DNA of 64,000 nt from contig NZ_JAFBDY010000020.1 in NCBI RefSeq assembly GCF_016908465.1, positions 1 through 64,000 of the forward strand, written 5' to 3'. The notes below the pieces were generated by a model that was not told the origin of the DNA, ran no database searches, and saw only the letters and a list, made by a program, of their open reading frames with translations. This stretch comes from Lysinibacillus composti (GTDB taxonomy: Bacteria; Bacillota; Bacilli; Bacillales_A; Planococcaceae). A program made the translations under genes and the position numbers. Below are positions 47,450-56,179 of the stretch, piece by piece (position 1 is the first letter of the stretch; every line of letters begins with the position of its first letter).

Positions 47450-47965
47450 ATGATGATAAGAGAAATGAAATTAGAAGATGTAAAAAAGATCTTAGAAATA
47501 TATAATGATGCAATACTACATACTACTGCAATCTATAAATATCAACCTGAAACTTTGGAAGAAAAACAACAATGGTTTAAAAACAAGCATGAGAATGGGG
47601 AGCCGCTTTTTGTGTACGAGGAAGATGGAGAAGTAGTTGGTTATGCTACATATGGCCAATTTAAACCCTATCCTGCATACCAATATGCTGTTGAACATTC
47701 TGTTTATATTCATAATAATCACCATCGAAAAGGTATTGGCTCCAAGCTTATGAAGTTCCTAATCGAGGAAGCTAAACAACGTGAAGTAAAAACAATGATT
47801 GCTTGTATTGACGCTGAAAATAAAGGCAGTATTATAATACATGAAAAACTTGGTTTTACGTATCGTGGCACTCTCAAAAATACAGGTTATAAATTTGGGC
47901 GATGGTTAGATTTGGTGTTTTACCAACTTGATTTTAAAGGCCCGACAAATCCTATGGAAAAATAG
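47450..47965 (+). CDS. GNAT family N-acetyltransferase, PAT/Bar-like
   Basis: A 171 aa acetyltransferase of the phosphinothricin/methionine-sulfoximine-type group: EIYNDAILHTTAIY, the acetyl-CoA loop HHRKGIGSKLM and HEKLGFTYRGTLKNTGYKFGRWLD (a conserved C-terminal motif). ATG 47450 has GAAGGG 6 nt upstream. A longer in-frame start at 47408 overlaps the peptidase stop (ATGA) and would add 14 residues; coupling makes it possible but the ribosome site favours 47450. The substrate is not deducible. Confidence 0.85.
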   Translation: MMIREMKLEDVKKILEIYNDAILHTTAIYKYQPETLEEKQQWFKNKHENGEPLFVYEEDGEVVGYATYGQFKPYPAYQYAVEHSVYIHNNHHRKGIGSKLMKFLIEEAKQREVKTMIACIDAENKGSIIIHEKLGFTYRGTLKNTGYKFGRWLDLVFYQLDFKGPTNPMEK

Positions 47966-47971
47966 TATAAG

Positions 47972-48014
47972 AAAAGCTATCCTGAAAAATATTATTATCA
48001 GGATAGCTTTTTTT
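47972..48014 (+). terminator. Intrinsic terminator after the GNAT gene
   Basis: Stem AAAAGCTATCCTGA / TCAGGATAGCTTTT followed by T3 beyond the stem. Confidence 0.9.
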
Positions 48015-48044
48015 GCGAATTGCATTATCACATTATTCCATTGC

Positions 48045-48125
48045 TGTCATATGACATATGTAATATGAAAGTAGTGATGTTTGCTTCTAGTTGAATTCTG
48101 AAAATTTACTTATGATAGTACTATC
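48045..48125 (+). promoter_or_regulatory. Two perfect 12-bp palindromes upstream of des (candidate DesR control region)
   Basis: TGTCATATGACA (48045-48056) and GATAGTACTATC (48114-48125) are perfect dyads in the 138-nt des leader. In B. subtilis DesR-phosphate binds two adjacent sites upstream of the des promoter. The first dyad is well placed for that; the second lies close to the start and could be a transcript hairpin or another operator. A TTGAAT word at 48091 might be the -35. Confidence 0.45.
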
Positions 48126-48152
48126 AAATAGCACGTGAAAAGAGGGTTTACT

Positions 48153-49208
48153 TTGACGATGACTGATGCAGAAAAAACAAAAATGCTTAGAAAAGAAGTC
48201 CAACCATTTGCTAAATCTGAACTAAAAGCTAGTATCATACAAATATTTAACACAATTATTCCGCTCTTCCTTATATGGGGGGCAGGTTATTATTTACTAC
48301 AATTTTCACCATGGTGGACAGTTGCATGTAGCGTAATTGCCGCTGGATTTGTAGTAAGAACATTTATTATATTCCACGATTGTACACATGGTTCTTTTTT
48401 CAAAAGCAAAAAAGCTAATGATCTTGTTGGTAATATTACGGGAATTTTAACTTCCTTCCCTTATGCAAAATGGAGACGTGAACATCTGATCCATCATGCC
48501 TCAAGTTCAAATTTAGACAAACGTGGTATCGGTGATATCGATATGTTAACAGTTGATGAGTATTTAGAAAAGTCTAAATTGGGTCGATTAGGCTATCGTT
48601 TATATCGTAACCCGATTGTTATGTTTGGTTTAGGACCACTATTTTTGGTGTTAGTATTAAATCGAATGAACCGTAAGGATGCAAAGAAGAAAGAACGTTT
48701 GAATACGTATTTCACTAATGTTGCTTTAATCGTAATCTGTGCAACACTGATTTTAATTTTCGGATGGCAGACATTTTTACTAGTGCATGGAATAACTTTA
48801 TTTGTTGCAGGTGCATTAGGGATTTGGTTATTCTATATCCAACATACGTATGAAGACTCTTATTTTGAGTTTGACCCAGAGTGGGATTATGTGAAAGCTG
48901 CTGTTGAGGGCAGTTCTTTCTATAAATTACCGAAGCTTTTACAATGGGTGACTGGTAACATTGGGTATCACCATGTTCACCATTTAGCGCCAAGAGTACC
49001 AAATTATAATTTGGAAGCAGCGCATGAATCAATCCCACCTTTACAGCAAGCAACTACAATTACTTTAAAGACTAGCCTTGAATCGGTTCGTTATAAATTA
49101 TATGACCCAAAAAATAAGAAATTTGTTTCATTTAAAGAAGTTGAGAAAAGTATACTTGTAAGAAATAAGTCAATCCCATTGAAGTCACGATCGAAAGAGA
49201 CATTCTAA
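48153..49208 (+). CDS. des: Acyl-lipid delta-5 fatty acid desaturase Des
   Basis: A membrane-bound di-iron desaturase that introduces a double bond into phospholipid acyl chains on cold shock. The three histidine boxes are FHDCTHGSFF, HLIHHASSSNLDKRG and GYHHVHHLAP; about four to six membrane helices lie between. It aligns closely over its whole length with B. subtilis Des. I start at TTG 48153, which has AGAGGG 6 nt upstream; ATG 48159 and an upstream GTG 48135 are alternatives. desK and desR follow directly. Confidence 0.93.
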   Translation: MTMTDAEKTKMLRKEVQPFAKSELKASIIQIFNTIIPLFLIWGAGYYLLQFSPWWTVACSVIAAGFVVRTFIIFHDCTHGSFFKSKKANDLVGNITGILTSFPYAKWRREHLIHHASSSNLDKRGIGDIDMLTVDEYLEKSKLGRLGYRLYRNPIVMFGLGPLFLVLVLNRMNRKDAKKKERLNTYFTNVALIVICATLILIFGWQTFLLVHGITLFVAGALGIWLFYIQHTYEDSYFEFDPEWDYVKAAVEGSSFYKLPKLLQWVTGNIGYHHVHHLAPRVPNYNLEAAHESIPPLQQATTITLKTSLESVRYKLYDPKNKKFVSFKEVEKSILVRNKSIPLKSRSKETF

Positions 49209-49218
49209 GTAGGGACTA

Positions 49219-49264
49219 ATAAAGGAGTTGTGACATTTATGTTTGTCACACTCCTTTATTTTTG
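49219..49264 (+). terminator. Intrinsic terminator after des
   Basis: Stem AATAAAGGAG-TGTGACA / TGTCACA-CTCCTTTATT followed by TTTT. desK-desR are thus expressed separately, or by read-through. Confidence 0.88.
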
Positions 49265-49339
49265 GTAACCGAGGTTAAGGGAAGTGAAATTGTACTCTGT
49301 TATAATAAAAAGAAAACATGAGAGCAGTGAGGAGTTTAC

Positions 49340-50470
49340 ATGCATAGTTGGTATACAATCTTACCAAAAAACCCATGGATAAGTATTTATGTTTGGGTTA
49401 TTTTCTGTATAATGCCTTTTTACTTTATTATAAAATCATATTCATTTGTACAAATCATCATTGGTGTTGTCATGATCCTTCTTTACTTTTTGTCGCATCG
49501 TTTTTCATTTCAATCTAAAAACGGATTAGTATATATGTGGATCAGCTTTGAAATGGTGTTAAACATCGCGATGACATTAATGTTTGGTTATGTTTATTTA
49601 TCGCTATTTACAGCATTTTTCATTGGTAATATAAGAAACACAGTTGGGTTCTTCATTATGTATGGGTTACATATTGGATTTACCATTGTATCAATTGTTG
49701 GAGGATATTTTATTGACTTAGACTTATTTATTTCACAAACACCTTTTATCATTATAACGGTAGTAGGGGTAGTGCTGCTTCCGTTTACATTATATAGCAG
49801 AAATAAGCGAGAGAATCTCGAGGGTGAACTTGAAACCGCTAAAGAACGTATTGCAGAACTTGTGATTTACGAAGAGCGTCAACGAATTGCTCGTGATTTA
49901 CATGATACACTTGGCCAAAAGTTGTCAATGATTGGTTTAAAGAGTGATTTAGCAAGTCGCCTTGTAACGAAAAATCCTGAACTTGCAATACAAGAAATTA
50001 AAGATATTCGTCATACAGCTAGCATTGCTTTGAAAGAGGTTAGAGAACTAGTTACTGATATGCGTGCTGTAAAGTTAAAAGAAGAGTTGTTAAGAGTTAA
50101 ACAAATATTGTGTGCAGCGCAAATTGATGTCGAAATTAAAGGGGATTCCAATCAATTAGTTGTTCCTGTTCTAGTTGAAAATGTGCTTAGTATGTGTTTG
50201 AAAGAAGCGGTAACAAATGTCGTGAAACATAGTAATGCAAAGAAATGCATAATTGAAATTAAACGAAATGATAATGAAGTAGTATTGATCATAGAAGATA
50301 ATGGAAAAGGGATAGAGGAAAGTAAGTCGGACTTTACTGGCAATGGCCTTAAAGGAATGAATGAAAGATTGGATTTTATTAACGGTACAGTTACGTTCGA
50401 AAATAATAAGGGAATGAAACTTGTTATAAAAATACCTTTAGCAATTACCCATCAGAAGGGGGATCATTAA
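49340..50470 (+). CDS. desK: Membrane thermosensor histidine kinase DesK
   Basis: A 376 aa kinase with four or five N-terminal membrane helices (to about residue 152), a linker coiled coil (about 155-185), the HisKA_3 phosphoacceptor EERQRIARDLHDTLGQ with His188 (the same residue number as in B. subtilis DesK), and a HATPase_c domain ending with EDNGKGI and GNGLKGMNERL. It senses membrane thickness and order as temperature drops. desR starts 1 nt after its stop. Confidence 0.95.
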   Translation: MHSWYTILPKNPWISIYVWVIFCIMPFYFIIKSYSFVQIIIGVVMILLYFLSHRFSFQSKNGLVYMWISFEMVLNIAMTLMFGYVYLSLFTAFFIGNIRNTVGFFIMYGLHIGFTIVSIVGGYFIDLDLFISQTPFIIITVVGVVLLPFTLYSRNKRENLEGELETAKERIAELVIYEERQRIARDLHDTLGQKLSMIGLKSDLASRLVTKNPELAIQEIKDIRHTASIALKEVRELVTDMRAVKLKEELLRVKQILCAAQIDVEIKGDSNQLVVPVLVENVLSMCLKEAVTNVVKHSNAKKCIIEIKRNDNEVVLIIEDNGKGIEESKSDFTGNGLKGMNERLDFINGTVTFENNKGMKLVIKIPLAITHQKGDH

Positions 50471-50471
50471 A

Positions 50472-51083
50472 ATGATTCGAATAGTTATTGCGGAAGATCA
50501 AGGAATGTTACTTGGTGCAATGAAGTCATTGTTAAATATGGAAGACGATATGGAAGTAGTCGGCTTAGCTAAAAATGGTGAGGAAGCAATTAAACTAGTG
50601 GAAGAGTTTAACCCGGATATATGTATCATGGATATTGAAATGCCTGTAAAAACGGGATTAGATGCTGCTGAAGTAATCCATGCAGCAAGTAGCGAATGCA
50701 AGATCATAATCCTTACAACGTTTGCAAGACCAGGATACTTTGAACGTGCGCGAAAGGCGGGGGTGCGCGGCTATTTATTAAAGGATAGTCCGATTGAAGA
50801 ATTAGTTCATTCCATTCGTGTCATTATGGATGGGCGAAGAATTTACGCACCCGAACTTGTTGACTCTGTTTACGAAGATGACAGTGAAAACCCTTTAACT
50901 GAACGTGAAAGTCAGGTACTAGAATTAGTAGCAGAAGGCAAGACAACAAAAGAAATTGCAGCGGAGTTATATTTATCAGCAGGTACTGTTCGTAATTACA
51001 TCTCCACAATCTTAGATAAACTTGGAGTAGGAAATCGTATCGAAGCCATCTCGCGTTTTAAAGAGAAGGGATGGAATAAATAG
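50472..51083 (+). CDS. desR: Response regulator DesR (NarL/LuxR type)
   Basis: A 203 aa regulator. The receiver domain has AEDQ near residues 7-10, phosphoacceptor Asp54 (CIMDIEMP), Thr in LTTFARPGYF and Lys in LLKDSP. The LuxR-type HTH (about 137-195) has LTERESQVLELVAEGKTTKEIA. It pairs with DesK and in B. subtilis activates only des. A ribosome site AGAAGGGGG lies upstream within desK. Confidence 0.95.
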   Translation: MIRIVIAEDQGMLLGAMKSLLNMEDDMEVVGLAKNGEEAIKLVEEFNPDICIMDIEMPVKTGLDAAEVIHAASSECKIIILTTFARPGYFERARKAGVRGYLLKDSPIEELVHSIRVIMDGRRIYAPELVDSVYEDDSENPLTERESQVLELVAEGKTTKEIAAELYLSAGTVRNYISTILDKLGVGNRIEAISRFKEKGWNK

Positions 51084-51086
51084 AAA

Positions 51087-51220
51087 AGAGCAGCTAGCCG
51101 CCGCAACTAGACATTAAGGAAGCAACCTAAGAACGCCACGTCCTGTGGCAACGGTTGCAATGTTTTCTTTGATAAGTAACCGCAGGAGTTGAACATTTCG
51201 TTGGGCTTAGTCTTAGCAGA
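51087..51220. repeat. Structured GC-rich intergenic element (possible dispersed repeat)
   Basis: The segment after desR is unlike its AT-rich surroundings. At its centre GCAACC-N7-GCCAC-N5-GTGGC-N3-GGTTGC (51122-51158) forms nested stems. A left flank GCAGCTAGCCGCCGCAACTAG (here 51090-51110 approximately) has only weak counterparts on the right. It has the look of a degenerate copy of an intergenic palindromic repeat family that I believe is common in Planococcaceae, but I cannot verify that. No coding frame is evident. Confidence 0.45.
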
Positions 51221-51231
51221 GTTGTTTAAAT

Positions 51232-51275
51232 AAAAAGAAGGAACCTTATGCATTGCACGAGGTTCCTTCTTTTTA
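51232..51275. terminator. Bidirectional terminator between desR and the proline dehydrogenase gene
   Basis: Stem AAAAAGAAGGAACCT / AGGTTCCTTCTTTTT with T runs on both strands, between convergent genes. Confidence 0.9.
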
Positions 51276-52253
51276 TTATTTAGATTTTTTTGTTAAACGG
51301 CCAAGAGCGAATGCAGCAGCTGCTAAACCGATTACTGTATTGTTTTTCTTAGTGAATACTTGTTTTGTCACTAAGTTTAGGTTTTGTGGACGTTCTGCTA
51401 AACGACGCATGAAGTAGCCGTACCAGTCACTACCGAATGGTACATAAGTACAGAAATTATAGCCTTCTCTTGCAAGTTCTAATTGCATTTCTTTACGGAA
51501 TCCGTAAAGCATTTGGAATTCAAACTTATCAGTAGGAATATCATGCTCTTTTGCAAATTGCTTAACATGATTGATTACGTTATGGTCGTGTGTTGCAATC
51601 GATGTAAATTTACCATTTAATAAGTGATATTCAATTAACTCGATGAAGTTTAAATCAATATCATGCTTGTCCTGATAAGCAACATCTGCAGGTTCTTTAT
51701 AAGCACCTTTAACGATACGTAAACGATAATCTTTAAATTTCTCAATATTTTCTTTTGCGTTGAAGAAGTATGCTTGAATTACTGTACCAACATTATTATA
51801 TTCTTGAGAAATTGTTTCTAATAAATCGAATGATGGTTGAAGACGCGCATAGTCTTCCATATCAAAGTTAACATGCATATTATATTCTGCAGCTTTTGCT
51901 ACGATTTCCACCAAGTTTTCGTAACAGAAATCATAGTCAATATCTAAACCAAGCTGTGAAGGTTTTAATGAAATATGTGCATCTACATCATTTTCATGAA
52001 TAGCTTCAATAACTGCTAGGATATTTTCTTTTGCTTTTGTTGCTTCAGATTTTTCATATACAAATTCACCTAAGTTATCTACAGTACAAGAGATACCTTG
52101 AGCATTTAACTCTTTCATACTTTTAATTACTTCAGGAATATTTGTTCCAGCCACAACGCTTTGAGCTCCGAGTCTTAAACCGTATTTTTGTGCTGCACTG
52201 TTTAGTAATTGGTTTTCAGATAAGTTAATAAAAATGTCACGTAATAAAGGCAT
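51276..52253 (-). CDS. Proline dehydrogenase
   Basis: A monofunctional FAD proline dehydrogenase of 325 aa that makes delta-1-pyrroline-5-carboxylate, similar in size to B. subtilis PutB and YusM. HISLKPSQLGLDIDY, NFDMEDYA, LRIVKGAYKEP, IATHD and FQMLYGFRKE are family motifs; the C-terminal YVPFGSDWYGYFMRRLAERPQN holds the conserved Arg pair that binds proline carboxylate. A P5C dehydrogenase gene (putC/rocA) is not in the window. GAGGAG precedes the ATG. Confidence 0.93.
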   Translation of the reverse strand: MPLLRDIFINLSENQLLNSAAQKYGLRLGAQSVVAGTNIPEVIKSMKELNAQGISCTVDNLGEFVYEKSEATKAKENILAVIEAIHENDVDAHISLKPSQLGLDIDYDFCYENLVEIVAKAAEYNMHVNFDMEDYARLQPSFDLLETISQEYNNVGTVIQAYFFNAKENIEKFKDYRLRIVKGAYKEPADVAYQDKHDIDLNFIELIEYHLLNGKFTSIATHDHNVINHVKQFAKEHDIPTDKFEFQMLYGFRKEMQLELAREGYNFCTYVPFGSDWYGYFMRRLAERPQNLNLVTKQVFTKKNNTVIGLAAAAFALGRLTKKSK

Positions 52254-52338
52254 AGTTGACTCCTCTTTCCTCTTTATGAAGTGCTTATATCATACACTAT
52301 AATCAATTTGTGGTAAATTAACAATAGTTAAAATATTG

Positions 52339-52904
52339 TCATTTTCGAGCATTTATAAGCTGCATTCGTTCATTAAATAGAGTTTGATAACTTAAAAATT
52401 CAATTAAAATGCTTGATAACGCAGCAGTTGTTAGAAGTGCGAAGATGATTAATATTTGAAATTGGACGGCTTGAATTGGGTCTGCTCCTCCAATTATTTG
52501 ACATCTCATCATCCCAGGTAATTGAACTAAACCAATTGTCTTTTGGCTTTCAATCGTGGGAATCATACTTGCTCGAATACAACATGTTAATTGTTTATGA
52601 ATAGCCTGTTTTGGTGTTCTTCCAATTGACAGAAGAGGCTCAATTTCATCATTGCTAGAATTAATTTCTGCGGAAAATCTATTTAAGAATAGTATAGATA
52701 ATATCATGGCATTCCTTATTAACATACCGCTAATCGGGATAATGTATTGAGCTGTGGGTGGAACTATATGTAGACCGAGTAAAATTCCCTGTGTCACCAA
52801 CTCAACAATTATAAGTGTAACCGCAATTTTCCAAGTAATACCCCCAATTTCCCTTCCTTTCTTTCGAGCAAACGAATAGCGGTAGTTTCATTTATTTGTG
52901 TCAT
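52339..52904 (-). pseudogene. fetB: fetB (UPF0014 ABC permease) pseudogene, N-terminally deleted and frameshifted
   Basis: The main frame (52800 down to 52339, 153 aa) encodes the second half of a FetB/YbbM-type permease: YIIPISGMLIRNAM, SIGRTPKQA, SMIPTIESQKTIGLVQLPGMM and GGADPIQAVQFQI. Upstream homology continues in that frame as RKKGREIGGITWKIAVTL, then shifts to a second frame reading MTQINETTAIRLLER from an ATG at 52904 that has AGGAG 6 nt upstream. The first 75-80 residues of a normal permease of about 250 aa are missing and no fetA ATPase is adjacent. This points to an internal deletion plus one frameshift near 52862. Confidence 0.8.
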
Positions 52905-53100
52905 GTTTATCTCCTATAAAAGAATTGAATACTACTAATAATTATAACGATGAAAATGTAAAGACAAAGAGATTGCTAACGGTGTTAAGAGATGAAAAAA
53001 CTCAGGGGGTATAGAGCGCTAAGACACCAATTGATACGTCTACATGGTAAATGGTGTATACTATACTAAATTATGAAACCGAAGAAGAGGGTGCCTAGTA

Positions 53101-54570
53101 ATGAAATCGAAATTCACAGATGACAGCTTAACTTTACACACTGACCTTTATCAAATCAATATGGCAGAAAGTTATTGGGCAGATGGATTACACAACCGTA
53201 AATCGGTGTTTGAAGTTTATTTTAGAAAAATGCCCTTTGGCAATGGTTATGCAATTTTTGCAGGGCTAGACAGAGTGTTGGATTATTTAAAAAATTTCCG
53301 TTTTAGTGAATCTGATATTACATATTTGAAAGAAGAAGTAGGCTATTCGGATGATTTTATAGACTATTTAAAAGGGGTTCGTTTCACTGGATCTGTTTAC
53401 TCTGTGGTTGAAGGAGAAGTGGTTTTCTCAAATGAGCCGCTAATCAGAATAGAAGCTCCCTTAGCGGAAGCACAATTAGTTGAAACAGCTATTTTAAATA
53501 TCGTCAATTTCCAAACACTTATTGCAACAAAAGCAAGCAGAATTAAGCAAATCATTAAGGATGAAATAGCAATGGAATTTGGTACGCGCCGTGCACAAGA
53601 GATGGACGCAGCGATTTGGGGGGCGCGTGCAGCAATTATCGGAGGATTCGATTCTACTTCAAATGTAAGAGCAGGTAAACTATTTGATATTCCAGTTGCA
53701 GGAACTCATGCACATGCATTAGTTCAAACGTTCAAAAATGATTACGATGCTTTTCATTCCTATGCTAGAAGACATAAAGATTGCGTATTTTTAGTAGACA
53801 CATATGATACGTTGAAATCAGGTGTGCCAACAGCAATACGCGTTGCAAAAGAATTGGGAGATAAAATTAACTTTATTGGGATTCGTTTAGACAGTGGGGA
53901 CATTTCGTTTCTATCAAAAGAAGCTAGACGCATGTTAGATGAAGCAGGTTTTCCGAATGCTAAAATCGTTGTTTCAAATGATTTAGATGAATATACAATT
54001 TTAAATCTTAAATCACAAGGAGCTAAAGTGGATTCTTGGGGCATTGGAACAAAGCTCATTACAGCATATGATCAACCGGCTTTAGGAGCGGTTTATAAAA
54101 TGGTCTCAATCGAAAATGAACACGGTGAGATGGAAGACACAATTAAAATATCCGCCAATGCTGAAAAAGTTACAACTCCAGGTCTGAAGAAAGTTTATCG
54201 TATTATCAACCGTGATAATGGGAAAGCAGAAGGCGATTACATTGCATTAGCTGATGAAAGACCAGAAGCGGAAGAACGCATTAAAATGTTCCACCCAATT
54301 CATACATTTATTTCTAAATTTGTCACAAACTTTGAAGCGAGAGAATTACATCGTAAAGTGATTGAAGATGGAAACGTTATATACGAAAGTCCTTCTGTTT
54401 TGGATATGCAAAAATATGCAACTTCTACCTTAGATCTATTATGGGATGAATACAAACGCTCATTAAATCCTGAAGAATATCCGGTTGACCTCAGTCAAAA
54501 ATGTTGGGATAACAAAATGAGTAATATTCAAGAAGTGCGTGATATGGTTGAAGAAATCAGACGTCGTTAA
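53101..54570 (+). CDS. pncB: Nicotinate phosphoribosyltransferase PncB
   Basis: A 489 aa enzyme converting nicotinate and PRPP to NaMN in the NAD salvage pathway. LHTDLYQINMAESYW at the N-terminus, EFGTRRAQEMDAA and GGFDSTSNVRAGKLFDIPVAGTHAHALVQ (phosphoribosyl site and the phosphorylatable His) and GIRLDSGDI are diagnostic. GAAGAGGG precedes the ATG. It lies 12 nt upstream of nadE, forming a salvage operon. A TATACT word at 53057 may be the -10. Confidence 0.95.
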   Translation: MKSKFTDDSLTLHTDLYQINMAESYWADGLHNRKSVFEVYFRKMPFGNGYAIFAGLDRVLDYLKNFRFSESDITYLKEEVGYSDDFIDYLKGVRFTGSVYSVVEGEVVFSNEPLIRIEAPLAEAQLVETAILNIVNFQTLIATKASRIKQIIKDEIAMEFGTRRAQEMDAAIWGARAAIIGGFDSTSNVRAGKLFDIPVAGTHAHALVQTFKNDYDAFHSYARRHKDCVFLVDTYDTLKSGVPTAIRVAKELGDKINFIGIRLDSGDISFLSKEARRMLDEAGFPNAKIVVSNDLDEYTILNLKSQGAKVDSWGIGTKLITAYDQPALGAVYKMVSIENEHGEMEDTIKISANAEKVTTPGLKKVYRIINRDNGKAEGDYIALADERPEAEERIKMFHPIHTFISKFVTNFEARELHRKVIEDGNVIYESPSVLDMQKYATSTLDLLWDEYKRSLNPEEYPVDLSQKCWDNKMSNIQEVRDMVEEIRRR

Positions 54571-54582
54571 GGAGTGGGTAAT

Positions 54583-55410
54583 ATGGAAGAGCTACAAAAG
54601 CAAATTATTGAAGAGTTAAAAGTACTACCTGAAATTAACCCAGAAGATGAAGTTCGTAAATCTGTGGATTTTCTTAAAGAATACGCTGCTAAACATAGCT
54701 TCGTTAAAGGTTTTGTACTTGGAGTAAGTGGAGGACAAGATTCAACGCTAACGGGTAAACTATGTCAGCTTGCGGTTGATGAATTAAATCAAGAGCATGG
54801 ACAAGGGCGATATTCGCTATGGGCAGTCCGACTTCCTTATGGTACACAAGCAGATGAGCAAGATTGTCAGGATGCTCTTGAATTTATCAAACCAACAAAA
54901 GTTTATACAATTAATATAAAAAAAGCAGTAGATGCAAGTGTACAGACGCTGAAAGAAGCTGGCATCGAATTGAGTGACTTTGCAAAAGGCAATGAAAAAG
55001 CGAGAGAACGAATGAAGGCACAGTACTCTATCGCAGCCATGAACGGTGGAGTAGTTGTCGGTACGGACCATGCAGCCGAGGCAATCACTGGTTTTTATAC
55101 AAAATACGGCGACGGTGGTGTAGATTTGACGCCGATATTCCGTCTGAATAAAAGACAGGGTAAACAAATATTAGCGTATTTAGGTTGTCCTGAGCATCTA
55201 TACTTAAAAACTCCAACAGCAGATTTAGAAGAAGAACGTCCATCATTGCCTGACGAATCAGCTTTAGGAGTTTCTTATGAAGTAATTGATGATTATTTAG
55301 AAGGAAAAGAAGTGCCTGAAGAATTACGAAAAGTAATTGAAGGTCATTATTTACGCTCTCAGCATAAACGCCATTTACCTATTACTATTTTTGATGACTT
55401 TTGGAAATAA
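54583..55410 (+). CDS. nadE: NH3-dependent NAD+ synthetase NadE
   Basis: A 275 aa enzyme amidating deamido-NAD+ to NAD+. The PP-loop [46 protein letters not shown] and the C-terminal [17 protein letters not shown] match the short, ammonia-dependent form with no glutaminase domain. AAGGAG (54569-54574) is 8 nt before ATG 54583; an in-frame GTG at 54574 overlaps it. Co-transcribed with pncB. Confidence 0.95.
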   Translation: MEELQKQIIEELKVLPEINPEDEVRKSVDFLKEYAAKHSFVKGFVLGVSGGQDSTLTGKLCQLAVDELNQEHGQGRYSLWAVRLPYGTQADEQDCQDALEFIKPTKVYTINIKKAVDASVQTLKEAGIELSDFAKGNEKARERMKAQYSIAAMNGGVVVGTDHAAEAITGFYTKYGDGGVDLTPIFRLNKRQGKQILAYLGCPEHLYLKTPTADLEEERPSLPDESALGVSYEVIDDYLEGKEVPEELRKVIEGHYLRSQHKRHLPITIFDDFWK

Positions 55411-55426
55411 TAACCAATACGGTAGG

Positions 55427-55459
55427 AAACCAGACGATTTGCTTATTGTCTGGTTTTCT
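55427..55459 (+). terminator. Intrinsic terminator after nadE
   Basis: Stem GAAACCAGAC / GTCTGGTTTC with a 12-nt loop and a modest T tract. Confidence 0.8.
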
Positions 55460-55544
55460 TATACACATACACTACCATTTAAATGGTAGTGTAATGGGTA
55501 AATAGTTGTGAATTTGTTTAATGAATTGTAGAGGTGAGTATTGA

Positions 55545-55883
55545 ATGAAAACATCCCGAGTCAATCCGACTACTAGTAGCATATTTCGTAATTCGCGGCA
55601 GTACTTACATGCAAACGACCAATTTTACCGTGTGATGCATGATGGGGGGAGGTCGTACTCCTCCGGTCAACAACAAAGAAAAAGCTCCAAAAATATTAAA
55701 AATAATCGAGAGAAAAAGAATAGTGTATTAAAAAATAGTAGTGGGCATTTGATTGTAAAGGGGATTTTAATGGATGGGGATTCTATTATGTTAACCCAAA
55801 AGTCACTAGTTGAATATTCAAGGAAAATAAAAATGAGCCAAAATAGAATATCACGTATTGACACTTACCGTACTTCTATTTAA
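55545..55883 (+). CDS. Hypothetical basic protein (112 aa)
   Basis: An ATG with GAGGTG about 8 nt upstream opens 112 codons and a terminator follows, so it is probably a real gene. Residues 1-65 are Ser/Asn/Lys/Arg-rich and look disordered; residues 66-100 (SGHLIVKGILMDGDSIMLTQKSLVEYSRKI) look folded. There is no signal peptide, membrane segment or recognised domain, and I know no homologue. It lies alone between nadE and the moxR operon. Confidence 0.6.
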   Translation: MKTSRVNPTTSSIFRNSRQYLHANDQFYRVMHDGGRSYSSGQQQRKSSKNIKNNREKKNSVLKNSSGHLIVKGILMDGDSIMLTQKSLVEYSRKIKMSQNRISRIDTYRTSI

Positions 55884-55890
55884 AGAACCT

Positions 55891-55918
55891 AAAATGAAGG
55901 GAATCCTTCGTTTTTTTT
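55891..55918 (+). terminator. Intrinsic terminator after the 112-aa gene
   Basis: Stem AAAATGAAGG / CCTTCGTTTT with loop GAAT and T8. The remaining sequence to 56179 is an AT-rich leader with no gene. Confidence 0.85.
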
Positions 55919-56179
55919 ATTATTCTAAAGGGAATTAAACTATGAATTACAAAAAAACTGACCTTACTTAAAAAGCATAGCCTACCACCAAAGTCATGAA
56001 AAGTTTGCAAATAGATTTGAAGTAAGCATTAAATAGAATAATAGGGGACTGGGGATTACAAATATTAACATTAGGTATTTGAATTATTTGTATTCATAAT
56101 TGATTATCGTTTATGCTTGAAGAAGTATTATGTAAATTCTGATTACCGTAGTTGGTTTGAATCTGGAGGTTGTACGAGT

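Noticed and set aside
53020-53062. NiaR or NrtR operator upstream of pncB (ACACC ... GGTGT dyad)
   Set aside because: The half-sites are short, far apart and do not match a consensus I can state with confidence.
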